Shown here: positions 17,522 to 26,524 of the stretch, in pieces
Layout of the letters: every line of letters starts with the position of its first letter
How positions within the stretch are numbered: position 1 is the stretch's first letter
Assembly (NCBI GenBank): GCA_024643325.1
Contig: JAHEND010000001.1
Span: 62,001-126,000, forward strand
Length of the DNA stretch: 64,000 bases
Source of the DNA: Sediminicola sp.
Lineage (GTDB): Bacteria > Bacteroidota > Bacteroidia > Flavobacteriales > Flavobacteriaceae
Direction: 5' to 3'
The notes under the pieces: generated by a model
Databases searched by the model: none
What the model was told of the DNA's origin: nothing
What the model saw: the letters and a program-made list of their open reading frames with translations, nothing else
Program-made: the position numbers and the translations under genes

Positions 17522-18715
17522 ATGAGTACGCAACATTTATCTGATAGAATTAACGGAATGGCTACCTCTGCAACTTTAGCGATGGCAGCCAAAGCGAGGG
17601 AATTAAAAACAGCCGGAAAAGACATAATTGGACTGAGCTTAGGAGAACCTGATTTTAATATCCCAGACTTTATAAAAGCTGCTGCTAAACAAGCCGTAGA
17701 TGATAATTATTCTAGTTACTCTCCTGTGGATGGATACCTAGATTTAAAAGAAGCCATTGCGGAGAAATTTTTAAGAGACAACCAATTAGACTATAAACCA
17801 AGTCAGATTGTGGTTTCTACAGGAGCCAAACAGTCTCTTGCAAATATTGCTATGGTCATGCTCAACCAAGGAGATGAAGTCATTTTACCTGCACCGTATT
17901 GGGTGAGTTATAGTGATATTGTTAAATTGGCAGAAGGTGTGCCTGTTGAAGTTCCTACGAATATTGACAATGATTTTAAAATGACTGCGGCTCAATTGGA
18001 ACAAGCGATTACACCAAAAACAAAAATGATTTGGTTTAGCTCTCCTTGTAATCCAAGTGGATCTGTATATAGCCATGAAGAATTAACCGCATTGGCAGCA
18101 GTATTGGCTAAGCACCCCAATATATTTATCGTGTCTGATGAAATTTACGAACATATTAATTTTGTTGGAGGCCACGTGAGCATTGCTGGAATTCCAGGAA
18201 TGTATGACAGAACCATCACTGTAAATGGGGTCTCTAAAGCATTTGCTATGACCGGGTGGCGTATTGGTTATATTGGTGCCCCTGAATGGATTGCTAAGGC
18301 TTGTACTAAATTTCAAGGACAGAATACGTCTGGTGCTAATTCCATAGCACAGAGAGCTACAATAGCTGCACTAAAGGCTCCTGTAAGTAGTATTTCTCAT
18401 ATGATTGAAGCTTTCCATCAAAGAAGGGATTTGGTTCTTGAATTATTGGGAGAAATTCCAGGATTTAGACTCAATATACCTGAAGGTGCATTTTATGTAT
18501 TTCCAGATGTAAGTGAATTTTTTGGTAAAACAATCAAAGGAAAACAGATCAATAACGCCTCTGATTTCGCTATATTCCTATTAGAGGAGGCTTTGGTAGC
18601 TACTGTTACAGGAGAAGCATTTGGAAATCCAAACTGTATTAGAATATCCTATGCTGCCTCTGAGGAAGCACTTAGAGAAGCTATGGCAAGAATTAAAAAA
18701 GCGGTAAACGCTTAA
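17522..18715 (+). CDS. PLP-dependent class I aminotransferase, aspartate aminotransferase-like
   Basis: This 397-residue fold-type I aminotransferase resembles the Ib subgroup of aspartate aminotransferases. The PLP lysine is in NGVSKAFAMTGWRIGY, near residue 240. Upstream are SSPCNPSGSVYS, which holds the asparagine that contacts the cofactor, and IVSDEIYEHINF, which holds the conserved Asp and Tyr. The C-terminal arginine that binds the substrate carboxylate lies in CIRISYA. It probably transfers amino groups between aspartate or a similar amino acid and 2-oxoglutarate. It is co-directional with the desaturase at five bases, although no biochemical link is evident. A strong terminator follows. 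Confidence 0.92.
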   Translation: MSTQHLSDRINGMATSATLAMAAKARELKTAGKDIIGLSLGEPDFNIPDFIKAAAKQAVDDNYSSYSPVDGYLDLKEAIAEKFLRDNQLDYKPSQIVVSTGAKQSLANIAMVMLNQGDEVILPAPYWVSYSDIVKLAEGVPVEVPTNIDNDFKMTAAQLEQAITPKTKMIWFSSPCNPSGSVYSHEELTALAAVLAKHPNIFIVSDEIYEHINFVGGHVSIAGIPGMYDRTITVNGVSKAFAMTGWRIGYIGAPEWIAKACTKFQGQNTSGANSIAQRATIAALKAPVSSISHMIEAFHQRRDLVLELLGEIPGFRLNIPEGAFYVFPDVSEFFGKTIKGKQINNASDFAIFLLEEALVATVTGEAFGNPNCIRISYAASEEALREAMARIKKAVNA

Positions 18716-18734
18716 TTCATTACCGACTTATAAG

Positions 18735-18770
18735 AAAGCGGGCTCCCTTTGGAAGCCCGCTTTTATTTTT
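18735..18770. terminator. terminator between aminotransferase gene and trkH
   Basis: The stem AAAGCGGGCT / AGCCCGCTTT surrounds a short loop of mixed sequence and is followed by TTTTATTTTT. It lies between convergent genes. The AT flanks on both sides suggest that it works in both directions. Confidence 0.85.
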
Positions 18771-18808
18771 AAATGATATGTTTCCACTAAACTTAATTGA
18801 GATTAAAC

Positions 18809-20299
18809 TTAAATCTTTCTCCAGAAGTAAGGTGAAAACAAAATGAGGACCGTAAAGAGTTCTAACCTACCTAAAATCATTAAAAACCCACACCACCATT
18901 TTCCTAGGGCAGGTAAGCTGTTAAAATTAGACAGTGGGTTTAGGGAACCTAGCCCAGGACCTACATTTCCTAATGAGGTTGCAGCACCACCTATGGAAGA
19001 TTCGAAATCTAAGCCCATAAATGCCAATACAAGTGCACCTATGATAAACAACAGCATATAAAGCACAAAAAATCCAATAATATTATATACAATACTCTCT
19101 GCGACTGTTTTGTTATTATAGCGAACTGGAATAATTGCATTACTGTGTAATGTACGCTTGAACTCCAACAAGCCATTCTTTATAATTAATAGGTGGCGCA
19201 TGACCTTAATTCCACCTGCAGTAGATCCTGCTGAACCACCCAAGAACATTAACCCAAAGAAGAATATAGTTAAAAATGGGGTCCAAGACGTAAAATCTGC
19301 CGTTACAAAACCCGTAGTAGTCACTACAGCCAAAACCTGGAACAACGCATGTCTAAAAGCACTTTCTCCATATCCTAAAACCATGGGAAATGATTCTGAA
19401 ACTTTTGGTTGTGCTTGAAAAAAGACTACCAACGCTGCTATAACACTAAAAGCTACTATAAAACCGGCATAAAATTTAAACTCTTCGTCTTTAATAATCT
19501 TTTGAACTTTCCCCTTAAATGCAAAATAGCTCAGTACAAAATTAGAGCCCGCCAAAAACATAAATAAAATAACAATATACTGAATGAGTGGTTGGTCATT
19601 CCAAAAAGCCAAACTGGTATTTTTAGTAGAAAAACCACCTGTAGACAATGTAGCCATAGCATGATTCACTGCGTCAAAAAAGTCCATTCCCGCTAGTTTC
19701 AATAACAGCGTTTCTGCCACCGTATAGCCAACATAGATAAGCCACAAGCGTTTAGCAGTATCTGTTATTCTTGGATGCAATTTATCTGCACTTGGACCTG
19801 GGGCTTCTGCTGCAAACAGTTGCATGCCCCCTATACCCAACAAAGGTAAAATAGCAATGGCCAAAACAATAATACCCATGCCTCCAATCCAATGCGTTAG
19901 ACTTCTCCAAAATAAAATACCCTTGGGAAGCGATTCTATATCGTTTAGGATACTAGCACCGGTAGTAGTATAACCAGAAATAGTTTCAAAAAAAGCATTG
20001 GTTATATCTGGAATAGATCCTGTAAATAAATAGGGTAACACTCCAGATGCAGACATGACCAACCAACCAAAAGTAACAATAATATAACCCTCTTTAGGCT
20101 TAACTTCTTTTTTATGGTCTCTTGTAAAAAACATAGACACAAGCCCTATAAGCATAGTGACAATTGCCGCCATTGTAATTTCAATAGTAACACCATCTTT
20201 ATAAAGACCACTTACCAAAGCGGCCACCAACATAAAAGCCCCGTTACAAAGCAACAGCAAGCCCATTAGGTGAATAATAATCTTTCCGTTTAAGCGCAT
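18809..20299 (-). CDS. trkH: Trk-type potassium transporter, membrane subunit
   Basis: TrkH is the K+-translocating membrane protein that works with the NAD-binding regulator TrkA. The 496-residue protein has about ten hydrophobic helices arranged as repeated membrane-pore-membrane units. The selectivity-filter-like segments are TTTGAS near residue 110, LSTGGFST near residue 220, TTTGFVTADF near residue 323 and SLGNVGPGLG near the C-terminus. It begins directly after trkA, with no gap, so the pair forms an operon. The length is normal. Confidence 0.96.
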   Translation of the reverse strand: MRLNGKIIIHLMGLLLLCNGAFMLVAALVSGLYKDGVTIEITMAAIVTMLIGLVSMFFTRDHKKEVKPKEGYIIVTFGWLVMSASGVLPYLFTGSIPDITNAFFETISGYTTTGASILNDIESLPKGILFWRSLTHWIGGMGIIVLAIAILPLLGIGGMQLFAAEAPGPSADKLHPRITDTAKRLWLIYVGYTVAETLLLKLAGMDFFDAVNHAMATLSTGGFSTKNTSLAFWNDQPLIQYIVILFMFLAGSNFVLSYFAFKGKVQKIIKDEEFKFYAGFIVAFSVIAALVVFFQAQPKVSESFPMVLGYGESAFRHALFQVLAVVTTTGFVTADFTSWTPFLTIFFFGLMFLGGSAGSTAGGIKVMRHLLIIKNGLLEFKRTLHSNAIIPVRYNNKTVAESIVYNIIGFFVLYMLLFIIGALVLAFMGLDFESSIGGAATSLGNVGPGLGSLNPLSNFNSLPALGKWWCGFLMILGRLELFTVLILFSPYFWRKI

Positions 20300-21649
20300 T
20301 TATAAAAACAGCTTTTCAATTTTAGGTATTGCGCTTGGCAAACAACAAACCACTACGCGGTCTCCCTTAGTAATTTTAAAGGCTCCCAATGCTATAACAC
20401 CTTCGCCATCTCTAATGACGCCTCCAATGGTTGCCAGTCTCGGAAAATCAATTTCTCGGATTAGTTTTCCACTTACAGCTGAATTAGGTTTTACAATAAA
20501 TTCTAAAATTTCAGCATTTAAATTATTGAGTCGCGTCATGGCAACCACTTCACCTTTTCTGATATACCTGAAAATGTTATTGGCGGCCAAAAGTTTTTTA
20601 TTGATTAAGGTATCTATTCCAATAGAATGGGATAATTGAAAATAATCCATGTTTTCTACTAAGGCTATGGTCTTTTTAATGTCTTTAGATTTGGCCACTA
20701 AGCAAGACATAATGTTGGTCTCTGAATTTCCTGTCACAGCAATAAAAGCGTCCATAGCTGAAAGACTCTCTTCTTCAAGTAATTCTACATTGCGACCATC
20801 TCCATTAATCACTAAAGCATTGGGGAGTTGCTCCGCTAAATCTGTTGCTTTTTGTTTGTCTTTTTCAATGAGTTTTACATTAAATTTTCTATTACATAAA
20901 TCTCTGGCTGTTTTTTGCCCTACTTTTGATCCACCAAGAATCATGACATTCTTAATATCTTTTTTGATAGTACCTGTCATTTTATATAGCTCCTCTACAC
21001 CTTCCTTAGAAGTAATAAAATAAACCTGGTCTTCTGCCTGAAAAACACTATCTCCTCTTGGAATAATAGTGAATTGTGTGCCAGATCTCTTAATTGCAAT
21101 AGGCATAAAATGGACCTCAGAAAATGTTTCTGCAGCATCTTTTACCGTTTTGCCTACAAAAGGAGCTCCTGAAGAAAGGCAAATCCCCACCATAATTAAT
21201 TTACCTTCTTCAAATTCGTAGGTGTCATTAAAGGCAGATTGGTTAATCAATAATTGTATTTCAGTAGCGGCGAGTCTTTCAGGGGAAATAAGTTCGTCTA
21301 TCCCTAAGTCTGAAAAGCGCAAACGCTCCTTATTTTCTATAAACTCCGTATTAGAAATCCTAGCAATAGTTCTTTTACAACCCAATTGCTTTGCCAAGAT
21401 ACAGAGTGTAAGATTGGTAGTCTCTGAAGAGGTGACTCCTATTACAAGATCGGATTGGGCCACACGGGCGTCTTCTAAAATACCAATCGATGTGGCGTCT
21501 CCTTTTAAAACCCTAATATCTAAATGGTTGTCTGCGTAGGACAAACTCTCTTTATTAGAATCAATTAGTGTAATATCTTGAGATTCGTAAGAAAGTAATT
21601 TAGCGAGGTGAAAACCAACCTCTCCAGCGCCTGCAATAATAATCTTCAT
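20300..21649 (-). CDS. trkA: Trk system potassium uptake regulatory protein
   Basis: TrkA is the peripheral regulator of TrkH and binds NAD(H) or nucleotides in the cytosol. The 449-residue protein has two tandem RCK modules, each with a Rossmann part (IIAGAGEVGFHLAKLL at the N-terminus and VMILGGSKVGQKTARDL near residue 233) followed by a TrkA-C subdomain. This duplicated form is normal for TrkA. It is immediately upstream of trkH. A consensus -7 box lies about 33 bases before its ATG, and it is divergent from ubiE. Confidence 0.96.
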   Translation of the reverse strand: MKIIIAGAGEVGFHLAKLLSYESQDITLIDSNKESLSYADNHLDIRVLKGDATSIGILEDARVAQSDLVIGVTSSETTNLTLCILAKQLGCKRTIARISNTEFIENKERLRFSDLGIDELISPERLAATEIQLLINQSAFNDTYEFEEGKLIMVGICLSSGAPFVGKTVKDAAETFSEVHFMPIAIKRSGTQFTIIPRGDSVFQAEDQVYFITSKEGVEELYKMTGTIKKDIKNVMILGGSKVGQKTARDLCNRKFNVKLIEKDKQKATDLAEQLPNALVINGDGRNVELLEEESLSAMDAFIAVTGNSETNIMSCLVAKSKDIKKTIALVENMDYFQLSHSIGIDTLINKKLLAANNIFRYIRKGEVVAMTRLNNLNAEILEFIVKPNSAVSGKLIREIDFPRLATIGGVIRDGEGVIALGAFKITKGDRVVVCCLPSAIPKIEKLFL

Positions 21650-21682
21650 GAATGGTGTAAGATGTTAAGCATATGCTTGTTA

Positions 21683-21690
21683 CAAACCTA
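21683..21690 (-). promoter_or_regulatory. -7 box upstream of trkA
   Basis: The minus strand reads TAGGTTTG, a match to TAnnTTTG, 33 bases before the trkA ATG. No TTG is at the ideal distance. The region is shared with the divergent ubiE promoter. Confidence 0.42.
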
Positions 21691-21781
21691 ATACAGTATA
21701 TTAAAATAGGTTTTATTGAGCAAAATTACACAATTATATGATACTGACCCCAAATGTGCTTTTATAAAGCGATGTAAAAGC

Positions 21782-21789
21782 TATCTTTG
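21782..21789 (+). promoter_or_regulatory. -7 box upstream of ubiE
   Basis: TATCTTTG matches TAnnTTTG exactly and lies 12 bases before the ubiE ATG, so the leader would be only a few bases long. The expected -33 position reads cttt, a weak match. Confidence 0.5.
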
Positions 21790-21801
21790 TAAAAAAAAAG
21801 C

Positions 21802-22530
21802 ATGACTACTCCTGTAAAACCTTATCAAAATAGCGTAGAAGGAAAAAAGACACAAGTACGCAATATGTTTAACGGTATTGCGCAAAACTATGATGCCTTA
21901 AATAGGGTAATCTCTTTTGGAATTGACATTTCATGGAGAAAAAAAGTAGTCGCACTTATTAAAGCTACAAACCCGAAAAATATACTAGATATTGCCACTG
22001 GCACTGGTGATTTAGCCATTCACTTGGCAGAGACCAATGCCGAAAAAATTATCGGATTAGACCTCTCTCCTGGTATGCTAGCTGTAGGTATTGAAAAAGT
22101 TTCCCAAAAAAATCTCAATCATAAAATTGACATGATCATTGGAGACTCTGAAGCATTGCCATTTGATGCAAATAGCATAGATGCTGTGACTGTAGCTTTT
22201 GGGGTTAGAAACTTCGAAAACCTTACTTTAGGTCTTTCAGAAATTCTCAGGGTTTTAAAACCACAGGGAACCTTAGTGATTCTTGAGACCTCCGTGCCTG
22301 AGAAAACACCCTTCAAACAAGGATATGCATTGTATACAAAAAATTTACTCCCCCTTATAGGAAGGCTCTTTTCAAAAGACAAAAGTGCTTATTCCTATTT
22401 GTCAGAATCTGCAGCTCAATTTCCTTATGGAGAAAGGTTCAACAATATTTTAAAAGAAATTGGGTTTACTACAGTAATGCACTATCCGCAAACTTTTGGT
22501 GTAGCAACAATTTACCAAGCGGTAAAATAA
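21802..22530 (+). CDS. ubiE: demethylmenaquinone methyltransferase
   Basis: UbiE/MenG methylates demethylmenaquinone in the last step of menaquinone synthesis, which supplies the quinone used by Nqr. The 242-residue protein has the family hallmarks [21 protein letters not shown] near residue 24, the SAM loop [12 protein letters not shown] near residue 60, and [11 protein letters not shown] near residue 131. It is followed 14 bases later by a PorT-like gene, so the two probably share a transcript. This pairing is, to my knowledge, common in Flavobacteriaceae. Confidence 0.96.
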   Translation: MTTPVKPYQNSVEGKKTQVRNMFNGIAQNYDALNRVISFGIDISWRKKVVALIKATNPKNILDIATGTGDLAIHLAETNAEKIIGLDLSPGMLAVGIEKVSQKNLNHKIDMIIGDSEALPFDANSIDAVTVAFGVRNFENLTLGLSEILRVLKPQGTLVILETSVPEKTPFKQGYALYTKNLLPLIGRLFSKDKSAYSYLSESAAQFPYGERFNNILKEIGFTTVMHYPQTFGVATIYQAVK

Positions 22531-22544
22531 GACTTCTTTTACAT

Positions 22545-23273
22545 ATGAGGTTATACGTGATTTTTTTGGGTTTTCTAATGTTAAACATTAGTTTTTCTTG
22601 GGGGCAATTCAACGAAAATGCAGTTCTTAATATTCCTAATGATGACAAACTACCCTTAAACTGGGGCTATTTTGTGGGCATAAATCAATTTGATTATCAA
22701 ATTTCTTATTTAAACTCGAACTATAACACCAACCCATCTGAGGAAATTACGGAGATTTTAGTTCAAAAAAGCACGGGGTTTAATGTAGGTTTGATAGGTG
22801 AAATGCGGATTAATGAACTTTTAGACCTAAGGTTAGAGCCAGGCTTTTACAGCGGAAAAACCACCCTTGAATTTAAAAATCAAAACCTAATTACTGAAAA
22901 AGACAGTATTAGAGAAATAAAATCTACCTATATTAATGTCCCTTTACTGTTAAAATTTAGTGCTAATAGAATTGGAAATTGGCGGCCATTTATTGTAGGG
23001 GGTCCCTATGCTGCCATTAATTTAAGCAGCAATGAAAACAGCATAGACGACAATAAAAGCGGTACATTTAAAGTTCAAAAATGGAATTACGGATACCAGA
23101 TTGGCGTTGGGATAGATTTATATTTGTCTTACTTTAAGTTCACTCCTTCTATTCGAGGCGTATTTTCTCTCACAGACGACGCCATAAGAGACGCAGACCC
23201 TCAAAGCCCTTGGACAGCTAACATTCACAAAATGCGCTCTAGAGGAGTTTTTTTAGTGCTTACCTTTGAGTAA
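22545..23273 (+). CDS. porT: PorT/SprT-like outer membrane beta-barrel protein (type IX secretion)
   Basis: The protein has 242 residues with a signal peptide ending near residue 21 (SFSWGQ) and alternating beta-strand patterns that suggest an eight-stranded outer membrane barrel. Segments such as LLDLRLEPGFYSGK and YINVPLLLKF are typical of the outer membrane beta-barrel PorT family. PorT is required for type IX secretion in Porphyromonas, and SprT in Flavobacterium. The position directly after ubiE is the one known for this gene in flavobacteria. The general barrel family is broad, so the specific T9SS role is inferred from length and neighbourhood. Confidence 0.8.
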   Translation: MRLYVIFLGFLMLNISFSWGQFNENAVLNIPNDDKLPLNWGYFVGINQFDYQISYLNSNYNTNPSEEITEILVQKSTGFNVGLIGEMRINELLDLRLEPGFYSGKTTLEFKNQNLITEKDSIREIKSTYINVPLLLKFSANRIGNWRPFIVGGPYAAINLSSNENSIDDNKSGTFKVQKWNYGYQIGVGIDLYLSYFKFTPSIRGVFSLTDDAIRDADPQSPWTANIHKMRSRGVFLVLTFE

Positions 23274-23984
23274 TTACCTGCTCATTTCATAAAAAACTAT
23301 AGCAGCTGCATTGGCCACGTTTAGACTTTCTGCTTTTGAGGCAGGATGGGAATAAATAGATATCTTCTCAGTGATATGATTACTTAGCTCAGTAGAAATA
23401 CCATTCCCCTCGTTTCCGAAAACAATAATTCCTGGTGTCTTAAAGACTATTTTCTGAATAGGAGTTCCTTCCATAAATGTTCCATAAACAGGGATGTTAA
23501 ACCTATTAATTAATGGAATAATCGGTTCGTAATACACAAAAACTCTTGTTAAAGATCCCATACTCGCTTGAACTACTTTTGGGTTATACACATCTACCGT
23601 GTCTGGACTACAGAGGATTTGTTTTATACCAAACCAATCACATAGTCTTATGATAGTTCCCAAATTCCCTGGATCTTGAAGTCCGTCTAGCACTACCACC
23701 CAATCTTTGAAATCTAGTGCTGCTTGTTTTGGAATATTAAAAACTCCTAAATATCCATTTGGGTTTTTCAGGGCACTGATTTGAGAAAACTCCTTTTCAG
23801 AAATTTTTTCAAAGGAAGTTATATCAGAACCTACCTGAGAGCTCAACAATTTATATGGAATAAGGTCATTAGCAAGTGCGTCTGCTATCCCTTTTTCTCC
23901 CTCGATTATAAAAAGACCGTGCTGGATGCGATTCTTTTTTTGATGAAGGCTTTTGATTAGTTTCAATTGGCTTTTAACAACCAT
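23274..23984 (-). CDS. TrmH/SpoU family RNA 2'-O-methyltransferase
   Basis: This 236-residue SPOUT enzyme methylates a ribose 2'-OH in rRNA or tRNA. It has an N-terminal substrate-binding part and the three SpoU motifs: VVLDGLQDPGNLGTIIRLC (about 97-115), IIVFGNEGNGIS (near 190) and SLNVANAAAIVFYE at the C-terminus. The asparagine, arginine and glutamate of the active site are all present. It ends at the base after the porT stop, on the opposite strand, and is divergent from the TamL-like gene. The target nucleotide is not determined; an RlmB-like or other rRNA target is possible. Confidence 0.92.
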   Translation of the reverse strand: MVVKSQLKLIKSLHQKKNRIQHGLFIIEGEKGIADALANDLIPYKLLSSQVGSDITSFEKISEKEFSQISALKNPNGYLGVFNIPKQAALDFKDWVVVLDGLQDPGNLGTIIRLCDWFGIKQILCSPDTVDVYNPKVVQASMGSLTRVFVYYEPIIPLINRFNIPVYGTFMEGTPIQKIVFKTPGIIVFGNEGNGISTELSNHITEKISIYSHPASKAESLNVANAAAIVFYEMSR

Positions 23985-23994
23985 ACAAATAGTG

Positions 23995-24002
23995 TATTTT
24001 TG
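23995..24002 (+). promoter_or_regulatory. -7 box that sets the start of the TamL-like gene
   Basis: TATTTTTG matches TAnnTTTG. Transcription would start near 24008-24010, on top of the first ATG at 24008. That ATG would have no leader, so the next ATG at 24026, preceded by AAAGGAG eight bases upstream, is the better start. Confidence 0.45.
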
Positions 24003-24025
24003 GACTTATGAAAGGAGCTAACTCC

Positions 24026-26470
24026 ATGTATGTATTTATCACAAAAGTAAGCTTTATCTTACTAGTGTGTACTATTTACAGTTGCAACCCTTTAAAAAAT
24101 CTCTCGAAAGACCAATGGCTTCTCAGGAAGAATGAAATTATCGAGGGTACTGAAAAACGCACTGAAGAAGCTCTTTACAACCTTCTGATTCAGCAACCCA
24201 ATACCTATATTTTTGGTAGCCCTTTAAAGCTCAATGTTAGTAATCTCAGTAAAAAACCTGGCAGGGACACCTGGCTAAATAGAATTGGAGAGCAGGCTGT
24301 CCTTATTGATCAAAAAAGCACCAATAGATCCATAGAAAGGCTTCAAGCATATTATAAAAGTCTTGGATATTTCAATGCTAGTGTAAATGCCATACAGCAA
24401 AACCACCCAAGGAAACAAAAAGCGACCGTTCGTTATACTATAGATAAAGGGCGTGCTTTTGTGATAGACTCCGTCAAAACTATTTTTTATTCCAAGGATC
24501 TAGACAGCCTATATAAAAGCATTAAGGGCCGCTCTTTTATTAAAAAAGGGAAAATTTTTTCTTATGAGGATTTTAAAGCAGAGAGAGATCGCATTAGTAA
24601 TCTAGCCAAAGACCATGGTATATATAATTTTCAAGAAAGTGCCGTAAGTTTTAGTATTAGTAGAGATACCATTCAAAAAAACAAAGACTCTTTATTATTT
24701 GTATTACTCTCGGTAAGAAACCCAAAAGAAAACAATGAAACAGTTAGCAAGCCCTATCGCATTAAAAAAATAAAAAGGGTTAATCTGTATACAGACATTC
24801 CTTATAACACGCCCAAAACAGCCCTAGACTCCATTAAACACAACGGGTTTACTATATTTTATAAGGACAAACTCCGCTATAAACCTAAAGCAATTACTGA
24901 CCCGGTTTACCTACTAGAAGGGGATATTTATGCAGAGTATAATAGACAACTCACCTTTAGAAAAATGAGTAGTCTAAATACCTTCAAATACCCTAATATA
25001 TCTATCGCTGAAATTGAGGGAGCTCCCAATTTATTAGCAGAAATTTATTTAAATTCAAAGGATACCTATGCCGCTCAAGTTAATTTAGATGTAACCCACT
25101 CCAACATTCAACGGCTGGGATTAGCCTTCAGCAGTTCATTAATGGCCAGAAATATTTTTGGAGGTGCAGAAATATTAAGCCTTTCCGGTAGAGGGTCTGT
25201 GGGTATTCTTGGAGACGCCGCCTTAAGCAGTGAAAAATACCTGTCAGAGGTTGGTGTAGATGTAAATTTAAATATTCCCAATTTATGGTTCCCCTTTATT
25301 TCACTTAAAGGCTTACTCTCTAAAAATAGCTTACCTCAAACAAAAATTAGCCTTGGAACCAGTTTTCAAAAAAATATAGGACTGGACAAACAAACACTTA
25401 ATATCACATATGGCTTTAATTGGTCTCCAAGCGATTTTCTGAAATTCAACGCCAGCCTTTTAGAAGTTCAATATGTTCAAAATCTGAACCCAGAACGTTT
25501 TTTTAGTGTGTATGGCACCACTTACAACAGGCTAAATACTTTGGCGCAAGACTACACCCAAGACCCTATCTTTGAAGCCTTTTTTGACCCAATAACAACA
25601 GTTATTGGGGAACTCACCATACCACAAGGTGCCGCAAATTTTATAGAAACCTTTTTAACCACCCAAGACAACAACTCAGAACAATATAAAGAAATTCAAA
25701 GAATTGAAGAGCGAAAAAATAGGCTCATCGAAAACAACCTCATATCTAGTAGCCAACTAACCCTGATTAAAAACAATAAAAAAGAAATTACGGATCCTGA
25801 TTTTTATCAGTTTAGAGCCAAAATAGAAAGCGCTGGAAACTTACTAAGCTTACTATCCAATATAATGCCTGTTGAAGAAAATGAATCGAGAACCAAATTA
25901 ATTGCAGGAGTACCTTATGCCCAATACATTAAAACTGAACTAGACTTTATTAAGCATTGGCGCGTTGGAAGAGATAAAGTATTGGCGTTTAGAAGTTTTG
26001 GAGGAATTGCTATACCCTATGGAAATGCAAGTACCATTCCTTTCGCAAGATCTTATTTTGCTGGTGGCTCTAACGATAATAGGGCATGGAATGCCTACGC
26101 ATTAGGACCAGGAAGTACAAACAATCTCAATGATTTTAATGAAGCTAACTTTAAATTGGCTTTTAATTTAGAGTACAGATTCCCCCTACTAGGAGCAATT
26201 AAAGGCGCCTTATTTACAGATGCTGGAAATATTTGGAACGCTTTAGATGGCGTTAATGATCCAGAGCGGTCATTCCAAGGTGTTTCTTCCCTTCAGCAAA
26301 TTGCCATAGGTAATGGATTTGGTATCAGGTATGATTTTACCTATTTCGTATTTAGACTAGATGTAGGATTCAAAACCTATAATCCAAGCTTAGAAAATTC
26401 AAAACGCTGGTTTAGAGACTACAATTTTGCGAATTCCGTAATAAATATTGGAATAAATTATCCTTTTTAA
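24026..26470 (+). CDS. lipid-anchored BamA/TamA family outer membrane protein (TamL-like)
   Basis: This Omp85-family protein has POTRA-like domains in the N-terminal half and a 16-strand-type C-terminal barrel with the RAYFAGGSNDNRAW-type motif near residue 675 and GLFTDAGNIW-like segments near the end. The N-terminus has a lipobox ending in Cys20 (TIYSC, counted from the 24026 start), which marks it as the lipid-anchored TamL form of Bacteroidota rather than BamA. It should help to insert outer membrane proteins. I chose 24026 because a promoter box lies just before the upstream ATG at 24008 and an AAAGGAG sits eight bases before 24026. No tamB gene is adjacent. Confidence 0.82.
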   Translation: MYVFITKVSFILLVCTIYSCNPLKNLSKDQWLLRKNEIIEGTEKRTEEALYNLLIQQPNTYIFGSPLKLNVSNLSKKPGRDTWLNRIGEQAVLIDQKSTNRSIERLQAYYKSLGYFNASVNAIQQNHPRKQKATVRYTIDKGRAFVIDSVKTIFYSKDLDSLYKSIKGRSFIKKGKIFSYEDFKAERDRISNLAKDHGIYNFQESAVSFSISRDTIQKNKDSLLFVLLSVRNPKENNETVSKPYRIKKIKRVNLYTDIPYNTPKTALDSIKHNGFTIFYKDKLRYKPKAITDPVYLLEGDIYAEYNRQLTFRKMSSLNTFKYPNISIAEIEGAPNLLAEIYLNSKDTYAAQVNLDVTHSNIQRLGLAFSSSLMARNIFGGAEILSLSGRGSVGILGDAALSSEKYLSEVGVDVNLNIPNLWFPFISLKGLLSKNSLPQTKISLGTSFQKNIGLDKQTLNITYGFNWSPSDFLKFNASLLEVQYVQNLNPERFFSVYGTTYNRLNTLAQDYTQDPIFEAFFDPITTVIGELTIPQGAANFIETFLTTQDNNSEQYKEIQRIEERKNRLIENNLISSSQLTLIKNNKKEITDPDFYQFRAKIESAGNLLSLLSNIMPVEENESRTKLIAGVPYAQYIKTELDFIKHWRVGRDKVLAFRSFGGIAIPYGNASTIPFARSYFAGGSNDNRAWNAYALGPGSTNNLNDFNEANFKLAFNLEYRFPLLGAIKGALFTDAGNIWNALDGVNDPERSFQGVSSLQQIAIGNGFGIRYDFTYFVFRLDVGFKTYNPSLENSKRWFRDYNFANSVINIGINYPF

Positions 26471-26484
26471 GCCTAGTTTTTTCC

Positions 26485-26492
26485 TATTTTTG
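26485..26492 (+). promoter_or_regulatory. -7 box upstream of fbaA
   Basis: TATTTTTG matches TAnnTTTG and lies 32 bases before the fbaA ATG, just past the stop of the TamL-like gene. The -33 region is a T-rich stretch without a clean TTG. Confidence 0.48.
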
Positions 26493-26524
26493 CTTTTCTA
26501 ATCAATTATAGATAATACAATTAC

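Noticed and set aside
20649-21023. A 124-codon plus-strand frame inside trkA
   Set aside because: It is a shadow of trkA, rich in Ser and Leu, with no supporting signal.
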